A DNA stretch of 64,000 nucleotides from Lachnospiraceae bacterium UBA7202 (lineage in GTDB: Bacteria; Bacillota; Clostridia; Lachnospirales; Lachnospiraceae). The notes beneath the pieces were generated by a model. It saw nothing but the letters and a program-made list of their open reading frames with translations, made no database searches and was not told the origin of the DNA. Position 1 is the first letter of the stretch; each line of letters starts with the position of its first letter. The translations under genes and the position numbers were made by a program. Positions 15,895-24,720 of this stretch are shown here, in pieces. The stretch covers positions 76,282 through 140,281 of the forward strand of contig DKUO01000046.1 in assembly GCA_002490705.1 (NCBI GenBank), read 5' to 3'.

Positions 15895-17475
15895 ATGCAG
15901 CTGATATCAAGTGGTTTTGTGATATTGTGGGTCATTTCCTTCGCCCTTTATTATCTGGTGCCCGCAAAACGGCAGTGGATTATTTTAGCTGTAGCCAGCG
16001 GTCTGTTCTATGTGATCGGCACGGGAGGGATTCCGGTTGGCCTGCTCCTTACGGGGGCCGGGGCTTACGCCTGTGGGCTCTATCTACAGCAGAGCCTTGC
16101 GGCGCAGGCGCAGGCCCTTGCGGAATGTGTGGATAAAGAAAAGAAAAAGACAGTGAAACAGGGATTTGAGAGGCGCAGAAAACGTGTTCAAATCCTTTAT
16201 TTTGTGTGTAGTATGGGGATTTTGCTCTTCACCAAATATATGGTGGTGCTTTTGCCGCTTTTGCAGAAAACGGGTTTGCTGTCCCCCGGAGCGGATGCCT
16301 TTTTTTCACAGGTGGTGATGCCTCTTGGAATTTCGTTCTACACCCTGACGGCCATCGGCTATGTAGTGGATGTGGGGCGGGAACAGTGTGAGGCGCAGAG
16401 GGGGTTCTTAAAGTTTTTACTGTTTTTGGCATATTTTCCGGCGATCACGCAGGGGCCTTTTAACCGGTATGCAAAATTACAGGGAGAATTTGAGAGACCT
16501 CACGTTTTTGCCTATGAGAGGATGTTCTTCGGCGTACAGCGGTTTGTCTGGGGCGCGTTTAAGAAGCTGGTGATTGCGGACCGGATCAATCTCTTTGTGG
16601 GGAATGTGTTCGGAGGCGGGGAGAACGCAGCGCCGGGCAGCATTTATGCGGTGGCGGTGGTGCTCTACATGCTGCAGCTTTACGCGGATTTCTCGGGTTA
16701 TATGGATATGGCACTGGGCGTCAGTGAAACCTTTGACATTATTTTACCGGAAAATTTCAGACGGCCCTATTTTTCCAAGTCGGTGGCGGAATTTTGGCGC
16801 AGATGGCACATTACGCTGGGAACGTGGTTTAAGGATTATGTGATGTTTTCTTTTGTCATGTCCGCATTCGGCAGAAAGATCGGAAAAAATGCGAAGAAGA
16901 GATGGCCGAAGATGGGCAGGCATGTGACTGGGATCATAGGTACTATGCTTGTCTGGCTGCTGACGGGCGCGTGGCATGGCAGAACCGTGAGTTATCTTTT
17001 GTGGGGGCTGTACTACGGAATCATTATGTGCGTCTCTTTGGTGCTGGAATCCCGATACGGACAGTGGAAACAGAAATTGCACATAAAGGAAGGGAAGCTG
17101 TACGCCCTGTTCTGTATGGCGAGAACGTGGGTGATTGTCTTTTTGGCGGATGTACTGATCCGCTCCGAGAGTCTTGCACAGGCGGGGAGGATCTACCGTT
17201 CCCTTTTGACGGACTTTCGTTTGAGCGAGGGGATTCTTACGGTGACGGATTATGGACTGAGCAGATATGGTTTTCTGCTTTTGCTTGCGGCATGTCTGCT
17301 GTGGCTTACCGTTTCGATCATGGAAGAGCGTGGCAGGAATGTGCGCGGCGCTTTGGCGGCCTGCCCGATTCCCGTCAGATGGGGATGCTATTATGGTGTG
17401 GTACTGCTTTTGCTGATTACGGGAATCTATGGCGGAAGCTATGACACGGCGGCATTTCTGTATCAAAGTTTCTAA
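15895..17475 (+). CDS. MBOAT-family acyltransferase (DltB/AlgI-like)
   Basis: A 526-residue polytopic membrane O-acyltransferase with the MBOAT landmarks: F-P-A-I-T-Q-G-P-F-N-R-Y (residues ~181-192), F-S-G-Y-M-D-M-A near 266-273, E-F-W-R-R-W-H-I-T-L with H305, and the catalytic H361 in G-A-W-H-G. In Dlt systems the MBOAT takes the aminoacyl group from the carrier on the inside and hands it across the membrane. It closes the contiguous cassette, and its adjacency to a DltC-like carrier favours an aminoacyl thioester rather than acetyl-CoA as donor. GGAGG precedes the ATG. Confidence 0.92.
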   Translation: MQLISSGFVILWVISFALYYLVPAKRQWIILAVASGLFYVIGTGGIPVGLLLTGAGAYACGLYLQQSLAAQAQALAECVDKEKKKTVKQGFERRRKRVQILYFVCSMGILLFTKYMVVLLPLLQKTGLLSPGADAFFSQVVMPLGISFYTLTAIGYVVDVGREQCEAQRGFLKFLLFLAYFPAITQGPFNRYAKLQGEFERPHVFAYERMFFGVQRFVWGAFKKLVIADRINLFVGNVFGGGENAAPGSIYAVAVVLYMLQLYADFSGYMDMALGVSETFDIILPENFRRPYFSKSVAEFWRRWHITLGTWFKDYVMFSFVMSAFGRKIGKNAKKRWPKMGRHVTGIIGTMLVWLLTGAWHGRTVSYLLWGLYYGIIMCVSLVLESRYGQWKQKLHIKEGKLYALFCMARTWVIVFLADVLIRSESLAQAGRIYRSLLTDFRLSEGILTVTDYGLSRYGFLLLLAACLLWLTVSIMEERGRNVRGALAACPIPVRWGCYYGVVLLLLITGIYGGSYDTAAFLYQSF

Positions 17476-17487
17476 GGAGAAATGTAG

Positions 17488-18951
17488 ATGAACTTGAAAA
17501 AAATTGCGGATAGACGGACGGCTGTCACTGTGTTAAATATAGTCTTGATAGGGCTGATGACGGTTGTGATGTGTGTGGGCGCAAGCTATACGGTGCTGAT
17601 TGGCGATGATTTTACCAACGGCGTCAGGATTGGCGCTTTTCACGTGCCTTTCTTTGCCTATGTGGGGGCTTCTTTCGATTATGTGAAATCCATGTATCTG
17701 GATTGGCAGGGGCCGTATTTTGCCATGTTTATGCAGGCGTTTTTATCCCCGATTAACAATTTCGGATTAGGGCAGCTCAGGATTGTGATGATACTCAATG
17801 TGCTTTTTTTCATGGGCTCGCTGTTTTTCCTCGTTTGGACGGCTTTGGGCTATGTGACTGACGGGCAGGATGGGAAAACGCATGTGAAGCTGACATTGTT
17901 TTCACTCATTCTCTTTTCGATTCTGGATGCGGGGATATTTACCGAAGTCTTTTTCTGGTACTGCGGGGCATCGGCCTATTGTGTGCCGCTTTCGGTTTTA
18001 CAGGTTTCCGCAGGGCTGTTTCTAGCGGCGAACAAAGAGCAGATCAGCGGAAGAAAAAGGAATATTCTGACGGCAGCGGCGGCTGTGACGCTCTTTTTGG
18101 CGGCAGGCGGTTCCCTTGCGATAACGGGGACAGGCTGCTATGTCATTCTTCTCATGACAGCAGGCTTCTTTTTGGCTTCTAAGAAGATCTCCGTCAGGAA
18201 TATCATCATTGTGGGATCGGGGATTATTGGCGCGCTCATTAATGTGGCGGCTCCGGGCAATTATGCGAGACATTCGGAAATGGCAGGGGAGGGCTTCCGC
18301 TTGTTTCAGGCAGTCAAATGGACTGTTAAAAATGTGTGCGTGGAGGTGGAGCGGCTTTCCAAGGAGACCTTGTTCGGCGTAATGATAATCGCCATGATAT
18401 TGGCAGGCGTTTATCTGTCTGACAGGATACAGAGGTCGCTCACGTCATACGGAATTGTCAGTACATTGGCTCTTTTGTCCGGGTTTGTCACCGCTTTTCC
18501 GATAGCTTTCGGATATGGCAGTTCACTTTTTCCAAACAGATGTTATTTTGTGCTGGATGTGACGCTTGTTCTCTCCATATTGAATTTTGCCGTATTCATG
18601 GGGTGCTGCGTTGACAGATGGAGCGGACTGTGGGAGAATAAAAGTGCGGTTGCCGTATTGGTCATCCTGATGTTCGCCATGCTTCTCACCGGTGAGGAGA
18701 CAATGGACAGTTCGGCGTTTCTTACGGTGGCAAAATCCGTAAATAACGGTTCCTATCGCGAATACTATGAGAAATGTACCGCGGTTTATGATTATCTGGA
18801 AAATTGCCCGGAAGAAGATGTGGTTATTGAAGTGCCGGCATTTATTGAGAATTTTGAGTGTTTTTATCTCGATGAAGACGAAAACGGCTGGGTGAATGTG
18901 GGAGTGGCGCGGTATTACCATAAAAATTCCGTAAAGGCAGCACCGCAGTAG
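17488..18951 (+). CDS. DUF6056-like polytopic membrane protein (copy 1)
   Basis: A 487-residue protein with about eleven hydrophobic segments. It has an early extracytoplasmic acidic pair (I-G-D-D-F), W-Q-G-P-Y-F, F-W-Y-C-G-A-S-A-Y and V-A-A-P-G-N-Y-A-R-H, and ends in an extracytoplasmic-looking tail with G-V-A-R-Y-Y-H-K-N-S-V. The protein at 32910 shares the same landmarks including the tail, and the one at 59113 shares the front half, so these are paralogues. The family resembles DUF6056. A GT-C-type glycosyltransferase role is likely but unproven. It begins 12 bases after the MBOAT gene. Confidence 0.75.
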   Translation: MNLKKIADRRTAVTVLNIVLIGLMTVVMCVGASYTVLIGDDFTNGVRIGAFHVPFFAYVGASFDYVKSMYLDWQGPYFAMFMQAFLSPINNFGLGQLRIVMILNVLFFMGSLFFLVWTALGYVTDGQDGKTHVKLTLFSLILFSILDAGIFTEVFFWYCGASAYCVPLSVLQVSAGLFLAANKEQISGRKRNILTAAAAVTLFLAAGGSLAITGTGCYVILLMTAGFFLASKKISVRNIIIVGSGIIGALINVAAPGNYARHSEMAGEGFRLFQAVKWTVKNVCVEVERLSKETLFGVMIIAMILAGVYLSDRIQRSLTSYGIVSTLALLSGFVTAFPIAFGYGSSLFPNRCYFVLDVTLVLSILNFAVFMGCCVDRWSGLWENKSAVAVLVILMFAMLLTGEETMDSSAFLTVAKSVNNGSYREYYEKCTAVYDYLENCPEEDVVIEVPAFIENFECFYLDEDENGWVNVGVARYYHKNSVKAAPQ

Positions 18952-19004
18952 GAGGATCAGGACAGCCATAGCGGACTGCTAGTTTGTTTTGAAAGGATTT
19001 GTGT

Positions 19005-20687
19005 ATGAATGAAATACTATCTATTATAGGTAGTTTCTTGATTGTAACATGGTTTGCCGGATTATTCTGCCTGATCGGCAGAACGGCGCTCCATAAAATA
19101 GGAAGAGACGGGGAAAAGGCGTGTTATGTTTTTGCGGCCTCCTATTTTATCGGCATGGCGATTTATCTGGCCGTTTTGAGAACCTTAACGATGGTGATAC
19201 GCTCCTATCGGATCGTTTTCTGGGCAATGCTTCTTCTGAGCGGTGTAATGGCGGTGATAGCCATAGGGAAGCGGTACTTTATGTGGGTCCGTCAGAATAG
19301 TAAACTGATAGCCGGTATGCTTTGTCTCTGGCTGGCCTGTACCGTTCACGCCATGCTGTACCGTTTGATTGATGTGGATCAGGCGGGCCTGACGCATAAT
19401 GACAGCATTGGGACGATCGGCTCCCTGCGATACGCCGGGATTGGAGCGTATTTCGTGGAGCAGAACCGTATCCCCGTATTGAATCAATCCTATGGGCAGT
19501 CGGTTCTGGCAAGCTTCAGCGGAATGTTCGGCAAAGAAAATCTCTGTTTTTCCCTGACGCTTTGGCTGGCGGTCAGCGGCGCCTTTTTGTGTCTGCTCCT
19601 TTACGGTGTTTTTCGCAGATATTTTCAGGCCGGCCTGAGCGTTTTGCTTACCTGCGTGGTTTACATGGGAAGCGTTTCCCTGACATTGGCGCCGATCCGC
19701 GTGGTTGACAGCGATTATCCGCTTATATCCAACGGCTATACGGATTCTGTCGTGGGTGTGGCGACGCTGTTTTTGTATCTGGAAATATTGATAGAGATTT
19801 TGAAACAGAGCAGGAAACTGAATTTTTATCATTATTTGGTGTCAGTGTGCTGTGTGCTCTACTGGTCGATGAGCGCGTCCCACAATATTATCGTCCTGTT
19901 TGGAGTTGGGGCTTTTCTCATAGTATATCTGCTCGTTAAGAAGGATTATCAAAATGCGGGCAGAGGTGCTGTGCTGGGAGGCGTTATTTTGGCGGCCTGC
20001 CTGTTAGGTATTTTGGAGGGAGGAATGTTGACGCCCTCCGGTCTTGCGGAGGAGGTTTCGGTTGAGGGCGTTATGACCGTTGCGGGACCTGATGAAGACA
20101 ATCCGAATGAAGGCATCGTAATCGTCCCGGTGATGAATTACCAGTTCTCGAAAGCGCCCGGCGTGCTGTGGGATCTGGCTCAGGGCACGCCTTATATTAA
20201 GGAAACGCTGGACTGCGCGGTGGATGCTTTGCACAATAGGGAATGGTATGTGCTTTTGTATGCTTTGACCTCTCTGTGGTGGGACAGCGTTCACATTATT
20301 TTTTGGCCGTTACTCGGTGTGTTGGGAGTCGGCTTGGCGGCATATCACCAGAGGGATAACAGGGAAACCGCTTTCTGGGCGATGGCAGGGTTCGGCACTC
20401 TGGCGGTAGGGTATCCGATAGCCTTTTTCATTTCCCTGAATGCATACAAATGGGCGCTGTCCCGGTTTGCAATGCCTTTCTATTTTTTGGGCATGTTGTT
20501 TTTAGCCGTAATTTTGGGCGGGGCATTGAGGGGAGAAAAGAAATTGTACCGGTTGATCAGCGCCGGTTCGGTTTTTATTATATTGATCGGACAGGTTCTG
20601 GACAAAATACTCATCCTTTACGGAAATTGTACGAGCTATGACGTCTGGGCTTTGATGAAGAAGATGGCCCTGCTTGCCAATTCATAG
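19005..20687 (+). CDS. polytopic membrane protein, possible GT-C glycosyltransferase
   Basis: About 560 residues with twelve or more hydrophobic segments. A loop near residue 125-145 reads D-Q-A-G-L-T-H-N-D-S-I-G-T, and a large extracytoplasmic stretch around residues 340-400 separates two membrane blocks. I do not recognise a family. The topology (N-terminal helix, acidic loop, many helices) fits GT-C enzymes or a polymerase-like protein. ATG 19005 is preferred because GAAAGGA ends 7 bases before it; TTG 18999 would touch the ribosome site. It lies between a DUF6056-like gene and a deacetylase-like gene, all facing the same way. Confidence 0.65.
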   Translation: MNEILSIIGSFLIVTWFAGLFCLIGRTALHKIGRDGEKACYVFAASYFIGMAIYLAVLRTLTMVIRSYRIVFWAMLLLSGVMAVIAIGKRYFMWVRQNSKLIAGMLCLWLACTVHAMLYRLIDVDQAGLTHNDSIGTIGSLRYAGIGAYFVEQNRIPVLNQSYGQSVLASFSGMFGKENLCFSLTLWLAVSGAFLCLLLYGVFRRYFQAGLSVLLTCVVYMGSVSLTLAPIRVVDSDYPLISNGYTDSVVGVATLFLYLEILIEILKQSRKLNFYHYLVSVCCVLYWSMSASHNIIVLFGVGAFLIVYLLVKKDYQNAGRGAVLGGVILAACLLGILEGGMLTPSGLAEEVSVEGVMTVAGPDEDNPNEGIVIVPVMNYQFSKAPGVLWDLAQGTPYIKETLDCAVDALHNREWYVLLYALTSLWWDSVHIIFWPLLGVLGVGLAAYHQRDNRETAFWAMAGFGTLAVGYPIAFFISLNAYKWALSRFAMPFYFLGMLFLAVILGGALRGEKKLYRLISAGSVFIILIGQVLDKILILYGNCTSYDVWALMKKMALLANS

Positions 20688-20718
20688 ATAACGGAACAGA
20701 TGAGAAAGGGAGAATGTT

Positions 20719-21477
20719 ATGTTTTCATATGACGATTACAAAGAAATGATCAGGATTATACAGTCCACAGGCAGACAGTGCGGTTATGCGGAGGCATTGC
20801 ACAGGGATTCTTTTATCATTATGCGCCACGATGTAGAGTACAGTGTGGACAGGGCATGGCAGTTAGCTAAGGTGGAGCAGAGTATGGACTTTACTTCCAC
20901 GTTCTTTTTCCAATGGACGAACAATTCCTACAATATTTTGTCCAGAAAAAATATGGATATCATCAAGGATATGCATGAGAGGGGACAGCGCATCGGTCTG
21001 CATTTTGCCCTGAACGGCATGACGGACATGGAGCAGATCAAAAAGCGCATCCGCATGGAGATTGACATTTTGAGCGAAATGTTTGGCTTTGAGATTACGG
21101 AGTTTTCCGTGCACAGGCCGTCCAAGGATGTGCTCAGAGAGAATATTAAACTGGATGGCATCCTGAATGCCTACCAGGATGACTTTTTTACCTTTGCAGA
21201 TAAAATAACAGATGATACGAAATTGGGCGTGAAATACATGTCCGATGCCAATCATATTTGGCGTTACGGATATCCCGATGAAGCCAACATCAAGGGATTT
21301 GAAAAAGTGCAGATTTTGGTTCATCCCTTTGCCTGGAGTAAGGCGGGATATGACAATTTCGGAAATTACAAGGCGCTTTTACAGGAAAAGTACGTGGAAT
21401 TGGTGGAGTCCGTGGACAATGAGTGCAAGGATTTCGGCGAGTATAAAGAGTATTTTATGGGCAAGGATGTAAAATAG
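20719..21477 (+). CDS. polysaccharide-deacetylase-like protein (WbmS-like)
   Basis: A 252-residue soluble protein with a degenerate NodB/polysaccharide-deacetylase pattern: M-R-H-D-V-E-Y-S (residues ~35-42) in place of the T-F-D-D-G motif, then I-G-L-H-F-A-L, S-V-H-R-P-S and L-V-H-P-F-A-W-S. The three histidine motifs and the acidic R-H-D-V-E suggest a metal site. Proteins of this kind sit in O-antigen and capsule loci. There is no signal peptide, so it acts inside the cell, perhaps on a nucleotide- or lipid-linked sugar. Deacetylation is inferred. It is followed after 11 bases by an asparagine-synthase gene. Confidence 0.75.
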   Translation: MFSYDDYKEMIRIIQSTGRQCGYAEALHRDSFIIMRHDVEYSVDRAWQLAKVEQSMDFTSTFFFQWTNNSYNILSRKNMDIIKDMHERGQRIGLHFALNGMTDMEQIKKRIRMEIDILSEMFGFEITEFSVHRPSKDVLRENIKLDGILNAYQDDFFTFADKITDDTKLGVKYMSDANHIWRYGYPDEANIKGFEKVQILVHPFAWSKAGYDNFGNYKALLQEKYVELVESVDNECKDFGEYKEYFMGKDVK

Positions 21478-21488
21478 GAGAACTTGAC

Positions 21489-23396
21489 GTGTGCGGAATA
21501 TGCGGGTATATCAGAAAGCGGGAGCTTACGCTTGAAAAGCTGAGACAAATGAACGATACCATGTATCACAGAGGCCCCGACGACAGCGGAGCAGAGCTAT
21601 ATCCGATGTCCGGCGGTTATCAGTTGGGGCTTGCGCAGCGGCGCCTCGCGATCATGGATCTTTCGGCGCTTGGGCATCAGCCTATGCATTCGGACAACGA
21701 ACGGGTTGTTTTGGTTTACAACGGGGAAATTTATAATTTCAGAGAACTGCGGGAAGAATTGGCGGACTATCCCTTTCGGTCGGACTGTGACACGGAGGTT
21801 ATCATAGCCGCCTATTTAAAATGGGGCATTTCCTGTGTAAACCGGTTTAACGGGATGTTTGCCATTGCTCTCTATGACAGGGAGGAGGAGGCGCTCTACC
21901 TGATCCGTGACCGTATCGGCAAAAAGCCTCTTTATTATTGGTACGAGCAGGGAGAGCTGGTGTTTGCTTCCGAGTTAAAGCCCATTATGGCCTGCCCGGA
22001 TTTTCAGGGAAGGATTGACCGGGGCGTGCTTTCGCGCTATCTGTTTCAGCAGTATATCAATGCGCCGGAGAGTGTCTATGAGAATGTATACAAACTGCCG
22101 CCCGGCTCTGTCCTCAGATTTCAGGGGGGACAAATAAACTCCTGGAGTTACTGGAATGTGCGGGAGGCTTATAAGGGGGCGGCCGGATTCCCCGTGAAAA
22201 ATTACGGGGAAGCGAAGGAGCAGCTGACGGCGCTTTTAAAGCGGGCCGTATCCCTGCGAATGATTGCGGATGTGCCGCTGGGAACTTTTTTGAGCGGCGG
22301 ATACGACTCCTCTCTGGTGACGGCTCTGGCGCAGGAGCATTCGGAAAAACCGGTCAAGACTTTTTCTATCGGATTCTATGAGGAAAAGTATAACGAGGCG
22401 GCCTATGCCAAAGCGGTGGCCGATTATCTGGGCACCGCGCACACGGAGCTGATGATTGAGGAGGCGGATATGCTCCGTCTGGTGGAGAGCATTCCGAAAT
22501 ACTATGATGAACCTTTTGCCGATCCCTCCCAGATCCCTACGATGTTAGTCTGCAAGCTGGCAAGGGAACAGGTGACAGTTGCGCTCTCAGGGGACGGCGG
22601 GGACGAGTTTTACTGCGGTTATAATATCTATGAGAAGGTGGCCCAGGCGCAGAGGCTGGATGGAATCGGGGCGATGGTACACGGCATGTGCCAGCTGCCC
22701 GGATTAAAACACCTTCATGTGCAGGACAGGCTTCCCTTTAAAGTGCGGGTGATTGCGGGCAACAGAGAGAGGGAGACAAAAACCCAGTTTGCCGCCGGGA
22801 ATTATCCGGGGATGGCACGCGCTATGGTCGGGGAGCTTCCGAAGGGAAAGCGGGTTCTGCCGGTGCATTATCCGTTTGAGAGCAGCTATCCGGTGAGGGA
22901 CTGGCAGATCTGCCGGATGCTTTTAGATATGGATACCTACCTGCCGGGCGACATTCTCTGTAAGATGGACCGGGCTTCTATGAAGTATTCACTGGAGGCC
23001 AGATGCCCGATTCTGGATCCGGACGTGATGGACTTTTCCTATCGGATTCCCCATTCGTACAAATACGCGGCGGGTGACAGGAAGCATATCCTGAAAGAGA
23101 TTGCCTATGAGTATATTCCCAGAGAGCTGCTTGAGCGTCCCAAAAAAGGATTTGGGGTTCCACTGGACAAATGGCTCAGAGGACCATTGAGAGAACAACT
23201 GTTATGCTACGCGGACTATGACTTCGTAAAGCGTCAAAACATATTCGATGCATCGTATGTGTCCGGGATGATGAAGGACTATGTGGAGACGGGTGACAGG
23301 GGGCCGTCGTCGGGGCAAAATTATTCCGGGCTGGCCTGGGCCTATTTTGTGTTCCAACAATGGTACGAGAGTTTTCACGGAGCTCATAACGTGTGA
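21489..23396 (+). CDS. asnB: asparagine synthase-type glutamine amidotransferase (copy 1)
   Basis: A 635-residue protein with an N-terminal class II glutaminase domain whose nucleophile is Cys2 after the GTG start (M-C-G-I-C-G), followed by the synthetase domain with the ATP PP-loop S-G-G-Y-D-S-S near residue 268 and S-G-D-G-G-D-E-F. It transfers ammonia from glutamine to an ATP-activated carboxylate. In glycan loci such enzymes often amidate hexuronic acids rather than make free asparagine, which fits the uronic-acid genes at 2432 and 5100 (inference). AGGAG overlaps the previous stop and places the GTG start. It is a clear paralogue of the gene at 25827. Confidence 0.92.
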   Translation: MCGICGYIRKRELTLEKLRQMNDTMYHRGPDDSGAELYPMSGGYQLGLAQRRLAIMDLSALGHQPMHSDNERVVLVYNGEIYNFRELREELADYPFRSDCDTEVIIAAYLKWGISCVNRFNGMFAIALYDREEEALYLIRDRIGKKPLYYWYEQGELVFASELKPIMACPDFQGRIDRGVLSRYLFQQYINAPESVYENVYKLPPGSVLRFQGGQINSWSYWNVREAYKGAAGFPVKNYGEAKEQLTALLKRAVSLRMIADVPLGTFLSGGYDSSLVTALAQEHSEKPVKTFSIGFYEEKYNEAAYAKAVADYLGTAHTELMIEEADMLRLVESIPKYYDEPFADPSQIPTMLVCKLAREQVTVALSGDGGDEFYCGYNIYEKVAQAQRLDGIGAMVHGMCQLPGLKHLHVQDRLPFKVRVIAGNRERETKTQFAAGNYPGMARAMVGELPKGKRVLPVHYPFESSYPVRDWQICRMLLDMDTYLPGDILCKMDRASMKYSLEARCPILDPDVMDFSYRIPHSYKYAAGDRKHILKEIAYEYIPRELLERPKKGFGVPLDKWLRGPLREQLLCYADYDFVKRQNIFDASYVSGMMKDYVETGDRGPSSGQNYSGLAWAYFVFQQWYESFHGAHNV

Positions 23397-23610
23397 GATA
23401 TGATAAAATGAACAGATTGCGCATGTTATTTTGAGGAAAATAAAAAATAATTTTCAGAAAATTAGAAGAATTATCAAAAGATTCAGACGGACGAAAATAA
23501 ATGAAAATTTAATTAAAAACTGGATTTTTGCCGTTTCTTGGCGAAAATGCAGGATTAAATCAAGAAAAATGGGTGTTATGGTCGAAAAATGAAGGAATTT
23601 ATGCAAGTCT
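23397..23610 (+). other. AT-rich intergenic segment
   Basis: This 214-base gap is much richer in A and T than the surrounding genes, with long A runs. I see no gene, no RNA gene and no clean promoter pair in it. A small potential hairpin (GCC/GGC around 23530-23545) is too short to call a terminator. It may hold a promoter or be the edge of an acquired segment, but nothing specific is supported. Confidence 0.5.
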
Positions 23611-24720
23611 ATGAATGAAAAAAATGCAGGAAAAAAAATAGCGTTCTATATCGGCTCTCTTTGTAAAGGAGGAGCAGAACGTGTGTTCGTGAACCTGGCC
23701 GGTTACTTCCGGGAGGAGGGATACCGGGTCGTCATGGTGACACAATATCAGAAAGAGGATGAGTATACTCTGCCGGATGGAGTCGAGAGAATTCTCTCCG
23801 ACATCGAGGAAGAAAAAGTGTCTGCCAGCCGGGTGATAAATTTTTGCAGGCGGCTCAATAAATTACATGCGATATGGAAAGAGCAGGAACCGGATCTGGT
23901 GTTGTCCTGTATCGGAAAAAATAATTTTATGGCTGTAGCCACCACTGTCGGGACGAAGACGAAGCCGGTGGTTTCGGTGGTGGGAGAGGCAAGGGAGGAA
24001 TATCCGAGCAGAGGTATGCGTATGCTGGCGGATCTCCTCTTTTCCCATGCGGCGGGGATTGTACTACAGACCGAGAGATCGCGTTCCTTCTTTTGCAGAA
24101 AGGTGGGGGCGAAGGCGGTGATCCTGCCGAATTCCCTGAACCCGGATTTTATCAGGCAAAGATTCGGGGGAGAGCGGGAGAAAAGGATTGTGTCGGTAGG
24201 GCGTATGGACGCCAACAAGAATCACGGGATGCAGCTTCGCGCTTTCGCGGCCCTGCGGCATAAGTATCCCGATTATGAACTTGTGATTTACGGGGACGGG
24301 GAACTGCGCACTTCTATAGAAGAAACGGCAGAGGAGCTTGGCATTGCAGACCGGGTTTCCCTTCCCGGCGTAGTGCCCGATGTGGCGGCTCATATTGAGC
24401 GGGCGTCCCTGTTTTTGCTCACTTCCTATTCAGAGGGGGTCTCCAATGCCCTGATTGAGGCGTTGGCGCTGGGGCTTCCCGTGATTGCCACGGATGTGCC
24501 CAGCGGCGGCACGGAGGAGCTGATGACGGACGGGGAAAACGGCCTTGTTATTGAGGTGGGAGATGTGGAGGCGCTTACGGCAGCTATGGACAGGCTGTTG
24601 GGTGATAAGGACTATGCGGACAGGCTCGGCAGGGAGGCGGCAAAGATTCAGGAAAGGTTATCGCCGGAGCGTGTCAATCCGCTGTGGAAGGCGTATTTTG
24701 AGGGAATTATAAATGGATAA
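23611..24720 (+). CDS. GT4 glycosyltransferase
   Basis: A 369-residue GT-B enzyme with the N-terminal loop L-C-K-G-G-A-E-R-V-F, the linker V-S-V-G-R-M-D-A-N-K-N-H and the donor-site E-G-V-S-N-A-L-I-E-A-L, followed by A-T-D-V-P-S-G-G. It is closest in appearance to the enzymes at 8147 and 9258. It is the first gene after the AT-rich gap and overlaps the next gene by 8 bases. The ribosome site before ATG 23611 is weak. Sugar specificity is unknown. Confidence 0.88.
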   Translation: MNEKNAGKKIAFYIGSLCKGGAERVFVNLAGYFREEGYRVVMVTQYQKEDEYTLPDGVERILSDIEEEKVSASRVINFCRRLNKLHAIWKEQEPDLVLSCIGKNNFMAVATTVGTKTKPVVSVVGEAREEYPSRGMRMLADLLFSHAAGIVLQTERSRSFFCRKVGAKAVILPNSLNPDFIRQRFGGEREKRIVSVGRMDANKNHGMQLRAFAALRHKYPDYELVIYGDGELRTSIEETAEELGIADRVSLPGVVPDVAAHIERASLFLLTSYSEGVSNALIEALALGLPVIATDVPSGGTEELMTDGENGLVIEVGDVEALTAAMDRLLGDKDYADRLGREAAKIQERLSPERVNPLWKAYFEGIING

